Positions 8,077-19,076 are shown, counted from the stretch's first letter. The stretch: 64,000 bases of DNA from Bacteroidota bacterium (GCA_003175695.1 PSRA01000258.1:62001-126000), one strand, 5' to 3'. Notes: generated from the letters alone by a model not told the origin. Translations and numbers: made by a program.

Positions 8077-10551
8077 TTGCAATTCAATGCTATCATGAGA
8101 AACTTATTCCTGTTTGCCCTCTTATTATTAAATATACAATTAGTCCTTGCGCAAGACTCTGTCAAAAACGGTCAGCCTAAGCCTCGTTCGATTGACACAG
8201 GTCGCACTACTCCTGTACGCCACGAAGCCGGGAACACAAATCGTGGCGAAAGAAAAAGAATCGATTATTTTCGGGATACTGTCAGGCATGAGCGAAGAAA
8301 ATTCGACTCTGCCCTGTTCACAAATGTCAACGTTCCTACCACGAGCGATTATGCCGAGCATTTGGGTAAGGTATATCAGGACCTCACCGACATACCAGGC
8401 ACCCTTTCAACTTTCGGAACATTGGAGGAAATCCATCGCAACCTGGACAATGAAGATTATGTCTTGGAGGTAGTCAAAGACAGAATGTCTTTAGGCGAAA
8501 GGACTTTCAATGTACGCAACCTGCAAATGTTCAATACTCTGTTAGATGCGTTGGATAGGAATACAGATAGATATTCTGAATATCTCGAGCAATATGATTC
8601 AACGTTAGACGAAATCAGGGAGCAGATCGCTGATTTTCGGAGAGATACTATGATGAGACATATATTCACCGACACAGCTCTAAAGAACACTCTTCGACCT
8701 CAGTTACAACAGCTCAGAACCAAATGGAGAGAAGTTGACAGTCTCGTAACTGCATTTGGCCAGGAGATCAACACCCTCAAATCGCATGCATCCGCTCATT
8801 CAATTACCATTGGTGAATTATTGAACCAGGTAGACAGGGAACTTAAGACGGTGGGAACGCATGCATTTCAAAAAGAGCAGCCTTATCTGTGGGAGTCGCC
8901 TGCTTCCGGAGTGAAAATTCCGGGCGACTTCAGGGATTCATATGAAGGAGAACGCCAGCTTGCCAGGTTCTATTTCTCCAACACAAATAATAACCGGTTT
9001 TGGCTACCTGTTATAGGCATATTATTTTTTGTCTGGATCAGTATCAATTATCTAAGGCTCCGTAAGTTGAAAAGAATGGATGCATTAGATTTTCTGGATA
9101 TAAGATTTATCAATTCTAGACCGATCGTACCATCGGTAATCTTCATGCTCAGCCTTGCTCCATTGTTTGATATTCATGCCCCTGCTATTTATATAGAGTT
9201 TATCCAGTTCCTGCTGATGGTGTTTCTGACATTTATCCTCAGAAACCACATTTCTTCAAAGCTCCTGTTTGGATGGTATATTTTTATTTTACTGTTCCTA
9301 ACATTTTCCTATAGCCGAATATTCGGATTTTCGCTAAGTCTACAACGATGGATTATGCTGCTGGTTGACATTTGTTCTCTATTCCTGGGTATTTATTTTT
9401 TGTCTCAACAAGAGGTCAAATCAAACAGATGGGTAATCTTTGCCGTTAGCTTGTTTATATTTCTGAATTTTCTCGGCATAATTTGTAACCTTACCAGCCG
9501 GGTTACGCTGTCCCAAATTTTCTCTAATACGGCTTTTTTCACCTTGTCACAAACCATTAGCCTGGCAATATTCGTCCGATTGATCATTGAATCCTTTCTC
9601 GTGCAGGTACAAACCAGCAGAATTAGAAAGAATTACCCTCAGCAATTTGACAGCACATTTATTTCTACTTCTATCCGGAGATTTGCCATGATCATCGCAG
9701 TTATTTTGTGGTCGATCGTCTTCACCATTAACCTTAACCTGTTCGATTCAATCAACGATATGCTCACGGTACTCTTCTCTAAGACAAGAAGAGTGGGGAA
9801 TTTCTCATTCACTCTAGGTGGGATCCTGTTATTTCTTGGTATTATCTGGTTTGCCAATTTCTTGCAAAAATATATTGCATACTTTTTTGGCGATACAGGG
9901 GATGATGCTGCCATCGATGACAGGGGACAACGCTCACGCCTGATGGTCACGCGACTGATACTTTTGATAGGAGGATTTCTACTCGCAGTAGCTGCATCGG
10001 GCCTGTCTGTCGACAGGATAACGGTGATACTTGGTGCATTGGGAGTAGGTATCGGTCTCGGCCTTCAAAATATCGTCAATAATTTTGTTTCCGGTGTCAT
10101 CCTGATTTTCGACCGGCCACTCAGAATTGGTGATGTAGTGGATGTCGGCGACAAACGTGGCAGGGTAAAGGGAATTGGGATTCGATCCAGTACCTTGCTA
10201 ACGGAAGATGGGGCTGAAGTGATCATACCAAATGGAGATGTGCTATCTCAAAAAATAGTAAACTGGACTTTAAGTAACAACCACGCAAGGGTAGTAATGT
10301 CTTTTCCGATAAATAAATCTGTAAGTCCTGACAAAATCGACCTTCCTTCAATCAGTAAGATTATCAGTGATAATCACAATGTACTGCAAACTCGTATCCC
10401 AGAGATTGTTGTCAGTCCAGTCAATGCCAAAACAATGGAATTGAAAGTGTTTTTCTGGGTGAATGACTTTAATAAGGAGACGATCACCTCTGAGGAAGTG
10501 CGAACTTCTATTTATGAGCAGCTAGAGAAGGCAGGATTGATTGCGGAGTGA
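8077..10551 (+). CDS. MscS family mechanosensitive ion channel with large N-terminal domain
   Basis: GALGVGIGLGLQNIVNNFVSGVILIFDRPLRIGDVVDVGDKRGRVKGIGIRSSTLLTEDGAEVIIPNG. Start possibly at 8095 (MRNLF). Confidence 0.93.
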   Translation: MQFNAIMRNLFLFALLLLNIQLVLAQDSVKNGQPKPRSIDTGRTTPVRHEAGNTNRGERKRIDYFRDTVRHERRKFDSALFTNVNVPTTSDYAEHLGKVYQDLTDIPGTLSTFGTLEEIHRNLDNEDYVLEVVKDRMSLGERTFNVRNLQMFNTLLDALDRNTDRYSEYLEQYDSTLDEIREQIADFRRDTMMRHIFTDTALKNTLRPQLQQLRTKWREVDSLVTAFGQEINTLKSHASAHSITIGELLNQVDRELKTVGTHAFQKEQPYLWESPASGVKIPGDFRDSYEGERQLARFYFSNTNNNRFWLPVIGILFFVWISINYLRLRKLKRMDALDFLDIRFINSRPIVPSVIFMLSLAPLFDIHAPAIYIEFIQFLLMVFLTFILRNHISSKLLFGWYIFILLFLTFSYSRIFGFSLSLQRWIMLLVDICSLFLGIYFLSQQEVKSNRWVIFAVSLFIFLNFLGIICNLTSRVTLSQIFSNTAFFTLSQTISLAIFVRLIIESFLVQVQTSRIRKNYPQQFDSTFISTSIRRFAMIIAVILWSIVFTINLNLFDSINDMLTVLFSKTRRVGNFSFTLGGILLFLGIIWFANFLQKYIAYFFGDTGDDAAIDDRGQRSRLMVTRLILLIGGFLLAVAASGLSVDRITVILGALGVGIGLGLQNIVNNFVSGVILIFDRPLRIGDVVDVGDKRGRVKGIGIRSSTLLTEDGAEVIIPNGDVLSQKIVNWTLSNNHARVVMSFPINKSVSPDKIDLPSISKIISDNHNVLQTRIPEIVVSPVNAKTMELKVFFWVNDFNKETITSEEVRTSIYEQLEKAGLIAE

Positions 10552-10705
10552 GTGAGCAGTGACCGCTTTGTTTCACCATGCGCATTCTTTTTGCACCCTG
10601 AAATGCGGAGGTTTGCTAATTACCGGTCCGTGGCGTATGCTCTGCGACTTCCGCATCCTCTGGTCAAGAGGAGGCGAGTTTGTTTGCTACCTTTGCCTGG
10701 AAATC

Positions 10706-11404
10706 ATGGGGACTAACAAGAACCTTACCGGTGGCCAAATTATTTTCAGCATCCTCTACTTATTATTTTGGCCATTTTTATTTCTTCGTCTTTCCGGTGA
10801 TTGGAAATGGACTGAAGGATGGATGTTTGTTGCCTGGCTGCTTTTGACGTGCGCGGCTGTTATGATTTATCTCTATGTGAAAGACCCGGCTTTAATGGTC
10901 GAACGTTTTCGAAAACCTGGGACAGGTAATCAAAAGTCCTGGGATAGAGTTGTGTTGTCAGGAGTAGTTCTGCTTTATGCGATTTGGATACTGATCATTC
11001 CTTTGGATAGCAAACGCTATGGGTGGACCACCCATTTTCCAAACTCACTAAGAAATGTAGGAGGCATCTTTCTTCTGCTTTCCAGTTTTTTTCTTTTTCG
11101 TTCGTTCACTGATAATACGTTCCTATCGCCCTTAGTGCGAGTGCAGGAAGAGCGTAAGCAAAAATTAGTTACAACGGGTGTCTACAGCTTCGTCCGTCAT
11201 CCTATGTATTTGGGAGCCCTGTTTATGTTCCTGGGCGTACCCCTTCTGACCGGATCTTATTTTGGCATTGGAGTTGGTATGTTAGCAGTGATATTGTTAG
11301 CTGCCAGGGCAATGGGTGAAGAAAAAATGTTGGAAAAGGAATTCGAAGAGTATGCTGCTTACAAACAAAAAGTGAGGTGCAGGATGGTTCCGTTTTTGTG
11401 GTGA
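10706..11404 (+). CDS. Isoprenylcysteine carboxyl methyltransferase-like membrane protein
   Basis: TGVYSFVRHPMYLGALFMFLGVPLL..EEKMLEKEFEEYAAYKQKVRCRMVPFLW. Start set at MGTNKN (10706) within ORF 10559..11404. Confidence 0.8.
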   Translation: MGTNKNLTGGQIIFSILYLLFWPFLFLRLSGDWKWTEGWMFVAWLLLTCAAVMIYLYVKDPALMVERFRKPGTGNQKSWDRVVLSGVVLLYAIWILIIPLDSKRYGWTTHFPNSLRNVGGIFLLLSSFFLFRSFTDNTFLSPLVRVQEERKQKLVTTGVYSFVRHPMYLGALFMFLGVPLLTGSYFGIGVGMLAVILLAARAMGEEKMLEKEFEEYAAYKQKVRCRMVPFLW

Positions 11405-11456
11405 AGGTGCATGAGCGACGGTTATTCGCTTTTCGCTCTGTTTTTCCACTTTAACC

Positions 11457-12407
11457 CTACAACGCCGCTAGGTAGTCGAAGCTCTTTCTCAGGGAAACCT
11501 CGGGATCAGCGACCACATCTTGCTCGACGATAAAATGTTCCATGCCATTTTCCTTTGCTTTGGTAAGAATCGTTTTTAGATCGAGCACGCCTGATCCGGC
11601 AGACGTCATCAGAGGAAAAAGTTCAATCCATTGTTTTGCATCCCCTCCATCTCCCGAGAAACGAGCATTCTTCGACATGTCTTTTACGTGCATCAATCGA
11701 TATCGGCCTTTATAATCCTGAAAAAGGGAAACAGGGTTGGCTCCGGCCGCTACCGTCCAAAACAAGTCCATTTGGAGAAATACCAGTGCAGGATCGGTGC
11801 CGTCCAGGATTAATTTAATCGGAATTTGCCCTTCCACTTCCTTCCACCCGTAGCCATGGTTGTGGTAACCAAATTTCACTCCTTCTTTTTTGGCGGACTC
11901 TCCAATCTTGTTAAATGCGTCTGCCATTTTTTTGTAATCGTCTAGGGTTTTTCTCTTTTCTTCAGGAATAGCTGGAAGAATTACGTATTCATGACCGAGT
12001 ATATGTGAAGCTTCGGCAATTTTATCCATGTTCGTTTGCAACGTATCGAGATCCGTATGCATGGATGGGGCTGTTAATCCGTGATCATTCAACATGGATT
12101 TCATTTCGGCAGCTGTGTACCCGAAATAACCACTTCCTTTAAAACCCAGCGCAGGAGTTATCGCACTCCATCTTTCCTTTGTCGCCGCCGTGCTAAAAGG
12201 ATATGGCCCGTACAACTCTACTTCCTTATAGCCTATTTTTTGTAGCATTGCCAATGTGCCTGGGAGATCTTTTTCAAGCATTTTGGGAAGAGAGAAAAAT
12301 TGAATGTCGATTTTGTTTAGTAAGCGATCGTTGGCAAAAATATTCCTTGAAAACAGGGTGCCCGTTAGCGCTAAGGTGGCGCTCCCGAGAAAATGTCTTC
12401 GGTTCAT
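11457..12407 (-). CDS. Sugar phosphate isomerase/epimerase (xylose isomerase-like TIM barrel), Tat-type signal
   Basis: MNRRHFLGSATLALTG signal; GYHNHGYGWKEVEGQIP; VFLQMDLFWTVAAGANP. Confidence 0.88.
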   Translation of the reverse strand: MNRRHFLGSATLALTGTLFSRNIFANDRLLNKIDIQFFSLPKMLEKDLPGTLAMLQKIGYKEVELYGPYPFSTAATKERWSAITPALGFKGSGYFGYTAAEMKSMLNDHGLTAPSMHTDLDTLQTNMDKIAEASHILGHEYVILPAIPEEKRKTLDDYKKMADAFNKIGESAKKEGVKFGYHNHGYGWKEVEGQIPIKLILDGTDPALVFLQMDLFWTVAAGANPVSLFQDYKGRYRLMHVKDMSKNARFSGDGGDAKQWIELFPLMTSAGSGVLDLKTILTKAKENGMEHFIVEQDVVADPEVSLRKSFDYLAAL

Positions 12408-12671
12408 GATGAAATTATTTTTGTGGAGAATTATATGTTGAATTCATTGCAATTTCTGTGCTAACTGTCTCGAAATTTCAATTTTCGTAGTCAATTTTTC
12501 TGTTTAGTGCAGAGTGCATGGAGGACTCGGAGAAGACACAGAAGCTCTCTAATAATTGGCAGCCCTCTGTGCTCTCCTGCATTCTGCGGTTAAACAAAAG
12601 TCGGGCTCTTGAGGTTGTAGGAAGAAATAAGACTCCTAAACAAGCTTTAATTTTGCATTAAATCAAATGTT

Positions 12672-13028
12672 ATGCTCACAAGCATCAATCCGAAATTGCC
12701 CATGCGTGACAAGGCTGCAACCAGGGATTACTATTTGAATAAATTGGGCTTCCGGGAATATGGGAACGCAGATTATGAAGGATATTTAATGGTTGAAAAA
12801 GAAAATGTGCAGATTCATTTTTTTGAATACAAAGAGCTGGACCCAAAAGAGAATTATGGACAAGTGTACATAAGGACAGATGACATTGATCATTTATATC
12901 AATCTATATTGGACAAGAAAATTGACATCCATCCGGATGGTGAATTGAATACTAAACTCTGGGGCCAAAGAGAATTTTCGCTGTTAGATCCGGATAATAA
13001 TTTGTTGACTTTTGGACAAAGTATTTGA
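12672..13028 (+). CDS. VOC / bleomycin-resistance-like protein
   Basis: PMRDKAATRDYYLNKLGFREYG ... WGQREFSLLDPDNNLLTFGQ. Confidence 0.85.
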   Translation: MLTSINPKLPMRDKAATRDYYLNKLGFREYGNADYEGYLMVEKENVQIHFFEYKELDPKENYGQVYIRTDDIDHLYQSILDKKIDIHPDGELNTKLWGQREFSLLDPDNNLLTFGQSI

Positions 13029-13110
13029 TCTATACTCCAGGGATCGTACTCTCACATTTGCGCGTCATCACTGCAGCGTCCACTAAGTTCTCTGTAGTCA
13101 ATTCCTAGTC

Positions 13111-13371
13111 TCACTGTTTCAAAAATTCAACGATCTTATTCCTTTCTTCATCCGTCAATAAAGCCCGTGTCTGCATATGTAGCCCGACTGTCTCCCACTG
13201 TTGTGGGGAAAAGCTTGAAGGCGAAGGCGTATTATGACAGCGTTGACAATTTTCAGCCCACAATTGCGCGCCGGTTTTCATGCTCACTTTTTGACTCACT
13301 TTGCAACTATTCATTAGAGCGATAAATACGAAACCCGTTAATACTATAACAATAACAAAAATCTTTTTCAT
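13111..13371 (-). CDS. Small monoheme cytochrome c-like lipoprotein
   Basis: MKKIFVIVIVLTG..MNSCKVS lipobox; AENCQRCHN heme motif; LTDEERNKIVEFLK. Confidence 0.7.
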   Translation of the reverse strand: MKKIFVIVIVLTGFVFIALMNSCKVSQKVSMKTGAQLWAENCQRCHNTPSPSSFSPQQWETVGLHMQTRALLTDEERNKIVEFLKQ

Positions 13372-13381
13372 AAATATCTTT

Positions 13382-14605
13382 TTAGAGTTGTATAGCAAAA
13401 TGGATGAATAATGTATTGGTCGTTGTGGTGCCGGAATAAAATCCAAGCAGCTTGCTTGCCGTGCTGTTGCCTTTATAGGATTCATATGTTACCTTAAAAA
13501 CAGTTCTCCAGCTAAACCAATAATTGAGTCCCACGGTAATTGTATGTTGGTCACTTCCAAAACTCGAGTTTGTCGGCGTGTTGAAAGAAGTATAGCGGCC
13601 TGCCAGTTCAATATTCTTTATGAATCCTTCTGCTCCTGTTGGCCGGATTGATCCCTGTACGAAATATGCAGTGGTGTGATTGTTGAATGTATAGAGTGAG
13701 GAGTCGGAAGGATTGGTGTAGTATACTTTGTCGATATCCTGAATATTGTATTGCGCTTTTATGTTGACTAAAATTGGTTTGTACAATTTCACAAAGTTCA
13801 AATCGAATGCATACACTTTCGCCATGGTGTTTAGTTGTTCCGAGCCTTGATCTCCTACTTTTCCAAACATCCCCGATACACCAACTTCCAGTGATGAGTT
13901 AGAAAATGGCAGTAATCCTAACCTTCCTGTAAAGGTTTTGTTATTGTTATTGTCTACTATATTTCCGCTGGTGATTGTTCCGTCCGCCTGCAGTTGATTG
14001 CCATTGGTCAAGGCAAAATCATAATTGAACTTCATATTTCCCAACGGCTGGCCACCCGATACTTCAACTCCATAATCGGTAGGTGTCATGTCTGCAACAC
14101 CCATTGGGTCAGTAGCCAATTTGTTGATCCATCCAGCGGCTTCCCGCTTTGCGTATGTTCCCAACGGTAAGACAAAATACCCGGCACGTATGATCAATCC
14201 TGGCGCCGCAAACCAGGATACATTGGCCCAGTTCACGCTTAGGCCGTTGTTGCTAAATGAAGGCTCGAATTCCACCAGGAATTTGTTCCCATGCCGCCAT
14301 AAAAACATTGGACTTAATTCAAAGTGGTCAGCATCGGGAAAACTATTTCCTTTTGTAACAGTGGATGTTCCATTCAACGTGTTAGTTGTCTTGTATGTCG
14401 CAAATCCCATCGTTGCCAGGCCTACAATCATCACATGATCTTCTCCGGGCTTAGTACTGGCGACTTTCTTTTCTAACTCATTTAATCGATCCAGGACGGA
14501 GGAATCGACGACTGTTTGCTGCGCTGTTGCTATGAATGACTGCATCAATAGCAAACCTATTGGCAATAAAATCTTTAGCAGTTTGTTTCCTTGTATCATA
14601 ATCAA
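13382..14605 (-). CDS. Outer-membrane porin-like beta-barrel protein
   Basis: Signal peptide; barrel-type alternation; GYFVLPLGTYAKREAAGWINKLATDPMGV; C-terminal aromatic strand. Confidence 0.7.
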   Translation of the reverse strand: MIMIQGNKLLKILLPIGLLLMQSFIATAQQTVVDSSVLDRLNELEKKVASTKPGEDHVMIVGLATMGFATYKTTNTLNGTSTVTKGNSFPDADHFELSPMFLWRHGNKFLVEFEPSFSNNGLSVNWANVSWFAAPGLIIRAGYFVLPLGTYAKREAAGWINKLATDPMGVADMTPTDYGVEVSGGQPLGNMKFNYDFALTNGNQLQADGTITSGNIVDNNNNKTFTGRLGLLPFSNSSLEVGVSGMFGKVGDQGSEQLNTMAKVYAFDLNFVKLYKPILVNIKAQYNIQDIDKVYYTNPSDSSLYTFNNHTTAYFVQGSIRPTGAEGFIKNIELAGRYTSFNTPTNSSFGSDQHTITVGLNYWFSWRTVFKVTYESYKGNSTASKLLGFYSGTTTTNTLFIHFAIQL

Positions 14606-14667
14606 AATTTTTGATGCTCATAATGGGAAAACATAGATCAGGAGTAAAATCTTCGGAAAAGGAGTAT

Positions 14668-15087
14668 TTATTTTTTTGCTGTTTTGCAAAGCGTTCTTAT
14701 ATAAAGCACGAGCTCCCAGCGCTGCTTTTCCGTCAATGTGGTTTTGAATTGCGGCATAGGAGTTCTTCCTTCAGTAATCTTGTAAAATAAATTGCCATCT
14801 GTTTCATTGATCATGGTAGGTGATGAGTGGTCCGCGGGCTTCGGGGTCAGGGACGCTGCGGCCACTCCATCGCCTTTTCCCTTATCTCCATGGCAGGGTG
14901 TGCAGTATGCCGTGTATAAGGTCTTACCTTCTTTTATTTCTTGTTGGTTATTCGTGTTTGGATTTGTGAGGCTTGCATATTCTTTTGGTACTGTCCATGG
15001 CTTTGATTGCGCCATCGATCTACCGATACAAACAAGTGAAAATGCTATCAGCAATGAACCGAATCTTGTGATCGATAAATGTTTCAT
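14668..15087 (-). CDS. Cytochrome c family protein
   Basis: YTAYCTPCHGDKGKGDGVAAASLTPKPADHSS..NLFYKITEGRTPMPQF..LVLYIRTL. Confidence 0.85.
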   Translation of the reverse strand: MKHLSITRFGSLLIAFSLVCIGRSMAQSKPWTVPKEYASLTNPNTNNQQEIKEGKTLYTAYCTPCHGDKGKGDGVAAASLTPKPADHSSPTMINETDGNLFYKITEGRTPMPQFKTTLTEKQRWELVLYIRTLCKTAKK

Positions 15088-15489
15088 GAATTTAATTTTT
15101 ATGATCTCTTGAATTGGAGCCTAAAATTATTTTCTGTTCTATTGGCTTTTGATGACTTTGGTCAATTGCAAATATGATTTAACTCTGATGCTCGATTTTA
15201 CTTCTGATGCTTTCATGAGATGTCAAGTTTCATTTTTGTTGGTTTACGGGCAGCTTCCACAAGGGCAACGAGATTATTTATCAACATCACGAGCTATGCA
15301 ACATGCATTCTTTTTTGTTGTCATTTAACGTATCAAAACCGGACAGTTTCTGTATCAATACCGAAACCTGAACCAAGGAAAGACATCTTTAGAACATTGA
15401 AAATCATTTAAATAGGACTCCGGCATAATATTGGTCAATTTCTGCCGGAAATGATCGGACAATAAAATATTCACCCGCAATCTTCTTCT

Positions 15490-17874
15490 ATGTTTGGCAA
15501 TTATTTTAAGGTCGCCTGGAGAAACCTGTTGAAAAATAAAGTTTACTCGTTCATCAATATTGCAGGATTGGCATCTGGTATGGCTGTGGCCATGATCATT
15601 GGTTTATGGATTTACGACGAGGTTTCTACCAACAAGCATTTTAAAAATTATGACACCGTCTACCAAGTCATGATGAACCAAACTTTCGATGGTGTTCGCG
15701 GATCTCAAGAGGCATTACCTTATCCCCTCGGTCAAGAATTGAAAACAAAGTATTCCGACTTCAAAGCCGTGGCCATGTGTGATTGGGGGCAAAGGCATTC
15801 ACTCGTATACAAGGACAAAAAAATCAACAAGGCCGGACATTTTCTGGGTGAAGAAGGAGTGAAAATGTTCTCCATGAATATCCTGGCTGGAGATCAAAAT
15901 CCTCTGCATGAACCTTATTCGATTGTTTTAACTGAAGAGACATCGAAGATTCTATTTGGCGATGAAAATCCTATTGGAAAAACAGTGAAGCTCGACAATC
16001 AAACCAACTTAAAAGTAACAGCTGTCGTCCCGAAACAACCTAAGAATAGTTCGCTTCAATTTGATTTCCTGGTTCCGTTTCAAGTGCAGGAAAGCATTTA
16101 CGATTGGGTGAAGTTGTATCACAAGACCAATTGGGGAAATAATTCCTGGCAGATTTTTGTTCAGTTAAATGATAACGCTACTGAAACGGCTGTGGATAGT
16201 AAAATTCAGAATGTAGTGCTTTCCCATTTCACCGATGATAATACCATGAAAGTGATTAAGCCGGCTGTTTTTCTTCACCCGATGTCGAAATGGAGGCTAT
16301 TTAGCGATTTTGAAAATGGAAAAAATACCGGTGGCTTTATTAAATATGTAAGAATGTTCGGGATCCTGGGTTTGATCGTTCTGCTCATTGCATGCATCAA
16401 CTTTATGAACCTGAGCACGGCACGCTCGGAAAAAAGAGCCAAAGAAGTGGGGGTTAGAAAAGCGGTTGGATCTGGCCGTAAGGAGCTGATCAGCCAGTTT
16501 CTGAGTGAGTCGATATTGATTGCTGCACTGGCATTTATTTTTGCTCTTGCCATTGTCTTTTTTACGCTGCCTTATTTTAACAAGCTTACGGACAAAGAGA
16601 TGACCATGCATATCAAGGAACCGGTATTCTGGGGCATCATGATCATATTTACATTACTTACAGGTTTGCTTGCAGGAAGCTATCCGGCATTTTATCTTTC
16701 TTCTTTTAATCCAGTCAGGGTTTTAAAAGGAAACCTGAATGCCGGCAAGAGGAGCTCCGTTCCCAGGAAAATATTGGTAGTTCTTCAATTTGCAAGTTCG
16801 GTAGTGCTGATGATCGGTACGATTGTCATTAATCAACAAATTCAATACGGAAAGAATCGTCCAATTGGGTTTAATAACAAAGGTTTGATATCAGTTGACT
16901 GGTCAGATGATATCAGGAAGAATTTTGATGCCATCCGTCTGGAGTTATTGAGCTCAGGGGCTGCTGTATCTGTTTCACAAAGCAACTCGCCGCCTTCGCA
17001 AATATACAGCAACAACAATGGTTGGGAATGGCCGGGCAGCAATCCGGTTGAAAAGACGGTCGTGTTTTCGACTATTGCCACGGCATACGATTATGTAAAG
17101 ACGATTGGTGTCAAGTTGATCGATGGAAGAGACTTTTCAAGAGATTATGCAGATTCAAATGGAGTTGTCCTGAACCAGGCAGCAGTAAAGCGGATGAATT
17201 TGAAGAATCCTGTGGGCACTCGTTTGAAATGGAATGACAAGAACATGACCGTGCTTGGCGTCATTACCGATGTCCAAATGGAGTCGCCTTATCGCAAGAT
17301 ATCTCCCCTGACGATTATTTTTAACAAAGAATGGGTAGGCGTTTTGAACATTCGTTTGAATCCAAACATGTCTGCGTCGCAGGCCCTGGCTCTTATGAAA
17401 CCGATTTTTGAAAAATATAATCCGGCTTATCCGTTCGAATATCAATTTGCAGACGAGCAGTATGCCAAAAAATTCAATTATGAAGAATTGGTAGGCAACC
17501 TTGCAGCCATCATTGCTATTTTGGCGATTTTCATTTCCTGCCTCGGGCTATTCGGCTTGGCCTCATTTACGGCCGAGCAGCGGGTGAAAGAAATAGGTAT
17601 CAGAAAGGTGCTGGGAGCAAGTGTGCTGAATTTATGGCAATTGTTATCAAGAGACTTTGTAATTCTGGTTTTGGTTTCCTGCGCGATTGCTGTTCCGATT
17701 GGGTGGTATGGAATGAATAAGTGGCTTACCAATTATGAATATAAGACACACATAGGAATTTGGACTTTCGTCTTTGTTGTGTCCATAGCCATTATCATAA
17801 CGTTGATCACTGTAGGTTTTCAGGCGATTAAAGCCGCGTTAGCTAATCCGGTCAAGAGTCTTCGCACTGAGTAG
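15490..17874 (+). CDS. ABC transporter permease (MacB/FtsX type, two-module)
   Basis: MFGNYFKVAWRNLLKNKVYSFINIAGLASGMAVAMIIGLW; ACINFMNLSTARSEKRAKEVGVRKAVG; EQRVKEIGIRKVLGASVLNLW. Confidence 0.93.
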   Translation: MFGNYFKVAWRNLLKNKVYSFINIAGLASGMAVAMIIGLWIYDEVSTNKHFKNYDTVYQVMMNQTFDGVRGSQEALPYPLGQELKTKYSDFKAVAMCDWGQRHSLVYKDKKINKAGHFLGEEGVKMFSMNILAGDQNPLHEPYSIVLTEETSKILFGDENPIGKTVKLDNQTNLKVTAVVPKQPKNSSLQFDFLVPFQVQESIYDWVKLYHKTNWGNNSWQIFVQLNDNATETAVDSKIQNVVLSHFTDDNTMKVIKPAVFLHPMSKWRLFSDFENGKNTGGFIKYVRMFGILGLIVLLIACINFMNLSTARSEKRAKEVGVRKAVGSGRKELISQFLSESILIAALAFIFALAIVFFTLPYFNKLTDKEMTMHIKEPVFWGIMIIFTLLTGLLAGSYPAFYLSSFNPVRVLKGNLNAGKRSSVPRKILVVLQFASSVVLMIGTIVINQQIQYGKNRPIGFNNKGLISVDWSDDIRKNFDAIRLELLSSGAAVSVSQSNSPPSQIYSNNNGWEWPGSNPVEKTVVFSTIATAYDYVKTIGVKLIDGRDFSRDYADSNGVVLNQAAVKRMNLKNPVGTRLKWNDKNMTVLGVITDVQMESPYRKISPLTIIFNKEWVGVLNIRLNPNMSASQALALMKPIFEKYNPAYPFEYQFADEQYAKKFNYEELVGNLAAIIAILAIFISCLGLFGLASFTAEQRVKEIGIRKVLGASVLNLWQLLSRDFVILVLVSCAIAVPIGWYGMNKWLTNYEYKTHIGIWTFVFVVSIAIIITLITVGFQAIKAALANPVKSLRTE

Positions 17875-17920
17875 CATTCAGCTCTCGAAGCGAGTTTGAG
17901 GAACTGAGTAATGTGAATTT

Positions 17921-17990
17921 CACGCAAAGGCGCAAAGGAGGAGATGTGCATCCCCCTTTGCGCCTTTGCTTTCTTTGCGTCCTTGTGTGA
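17921..17990. repeat. Intergenic hairpin repeat, family A
   Basis: Perfect 15-bp arms GCAAAGGCGCAAAGG (17924-17938) / CCTTTGCGCCTTTGC (17955-17969). Confidence 0.75.
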
Positions 17991-18051
17991 TAATGTCGTG
18001 TCGGTAGGGGTATAGATTTTGCATCTTAGCTTGGTATTTAAAGAACGAAAA

Positions 18052-18828
18052 ATGAAACTTACCTCAAGAAGCCTTCTATTGGCACTTTTATCTATTTCCA
18101 GCATTCCTATAGCATTCACTCAGCCATCCTCTAAATTTAGCACCAATAAATATGGAAATGGCAAAGGAGACACGTTACTATACAGGCTGTTATTTCCCGA
18201 CGCCAATCCATCCCAAAAATATCCCCTGATTATTTTCCTTCATGGTTCGGGTGAGCGTGGCAGTGATAATGAAGCTCAATTGAAATGGGGCGTGATGAAT
18301 TTTGCCACTGACCAGAATATGAGTCAGCATCCTGCCATCGTGGTCGCACCACAATGCCCCACAGATCAATTCTGGTCCAATTTTTCACGTACCAAGGTAT
18401 CTGCGGAAACACGTCTACTACCTAATCCCTCCAAACCCATGGAACTTTTGATTGGACTAATTCATCAGTTAGTAAAGACACTTCCCATTGATAGCAACAG
18501 GATTTATATAACGGGCTTGTCCATGGGAGGATTGGGCTCATTTGATGCGATCGAGAGGTATCCAAATCTATTTGCAGCAGCCGTTCCTGTTTGCGGTGGG
18601 GGCGATACAACCAGGGCTTCATCAATTGCGCGTATTCCGATTTGGATTTTTCATGGTGCTGAAGATCCTGCGGTAGCCCCATCATTTGCTTATGAAATGT
18701 TTGAAGCTTTGATAAGGGCAGGAGCTCGTCCAGGATTTACCTATTATCCTGAGGTTGGTCATTTTTCATGGATCGGGGCATATAGTGATCCGATCATGAT
18801 TGATTGGTTATTTCGACAGCATAAGTAG
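18052..18828 (+). CDS. Alpha/beta hydrolase, prolyl oligopeptidase / phospholipase-like
   Basis: YPLIIFLHGSGERGSDNEAQ; YITGLSMGGLGSFDAIERYP; IPIWIFHGAEDPAVAP. Confidence 0.88.
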   Translation: MKLTSRSLLLALLSISSIPIAFTQPSSKFSTNKYGNGKGDTLLYRLLFPDANPSQKYPLIIFLHGSGERGSDNEAQLKWGVMNFATDQNMSQHPAIVVAPQCPTDQFWSNFSRTKVSAETRLLPNPSKPMELLIGLIHQLVKTLPIDSNRIYITGLSMGGLGSFDAIERYPNLFAAAVPVCGGGDTTRASSIARIPIWIFHGAEDPAVAPSFAYEMFEALIRAGARPGFTYYPEVGHFSWIGAYSDPIMIDWLFRQHK

Positions 18829-19076
18829 GTCCTTTTTTCACACAAAGTGCAGAGGCAGTATGCTGCATTCTTTGCGTATTTGTGACTAACATGTTACCTC
18901 TTCTTTGACAATTTTCTATTGAAGGGCCAATTAGGAAAGGGCACAAAAAATTTGGGATGCGCGGGGCTAGGGAGCAGGAGCGGAGAAACAGAGCGGAAAG
19001 CGATGAATTAACCGCTATCAGTTCTCACTTCGTGCTGACAGCCTTAAATTTTCGGATATTTGTCTATAATATGTTT

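Noticed and set aside
13111-15087. Cytochrome c - porin - cytochrome c set as a novel system
   Set aside because: Looks like an ordinary small respiratory or metal-related operon; nothing specific supports novelty.
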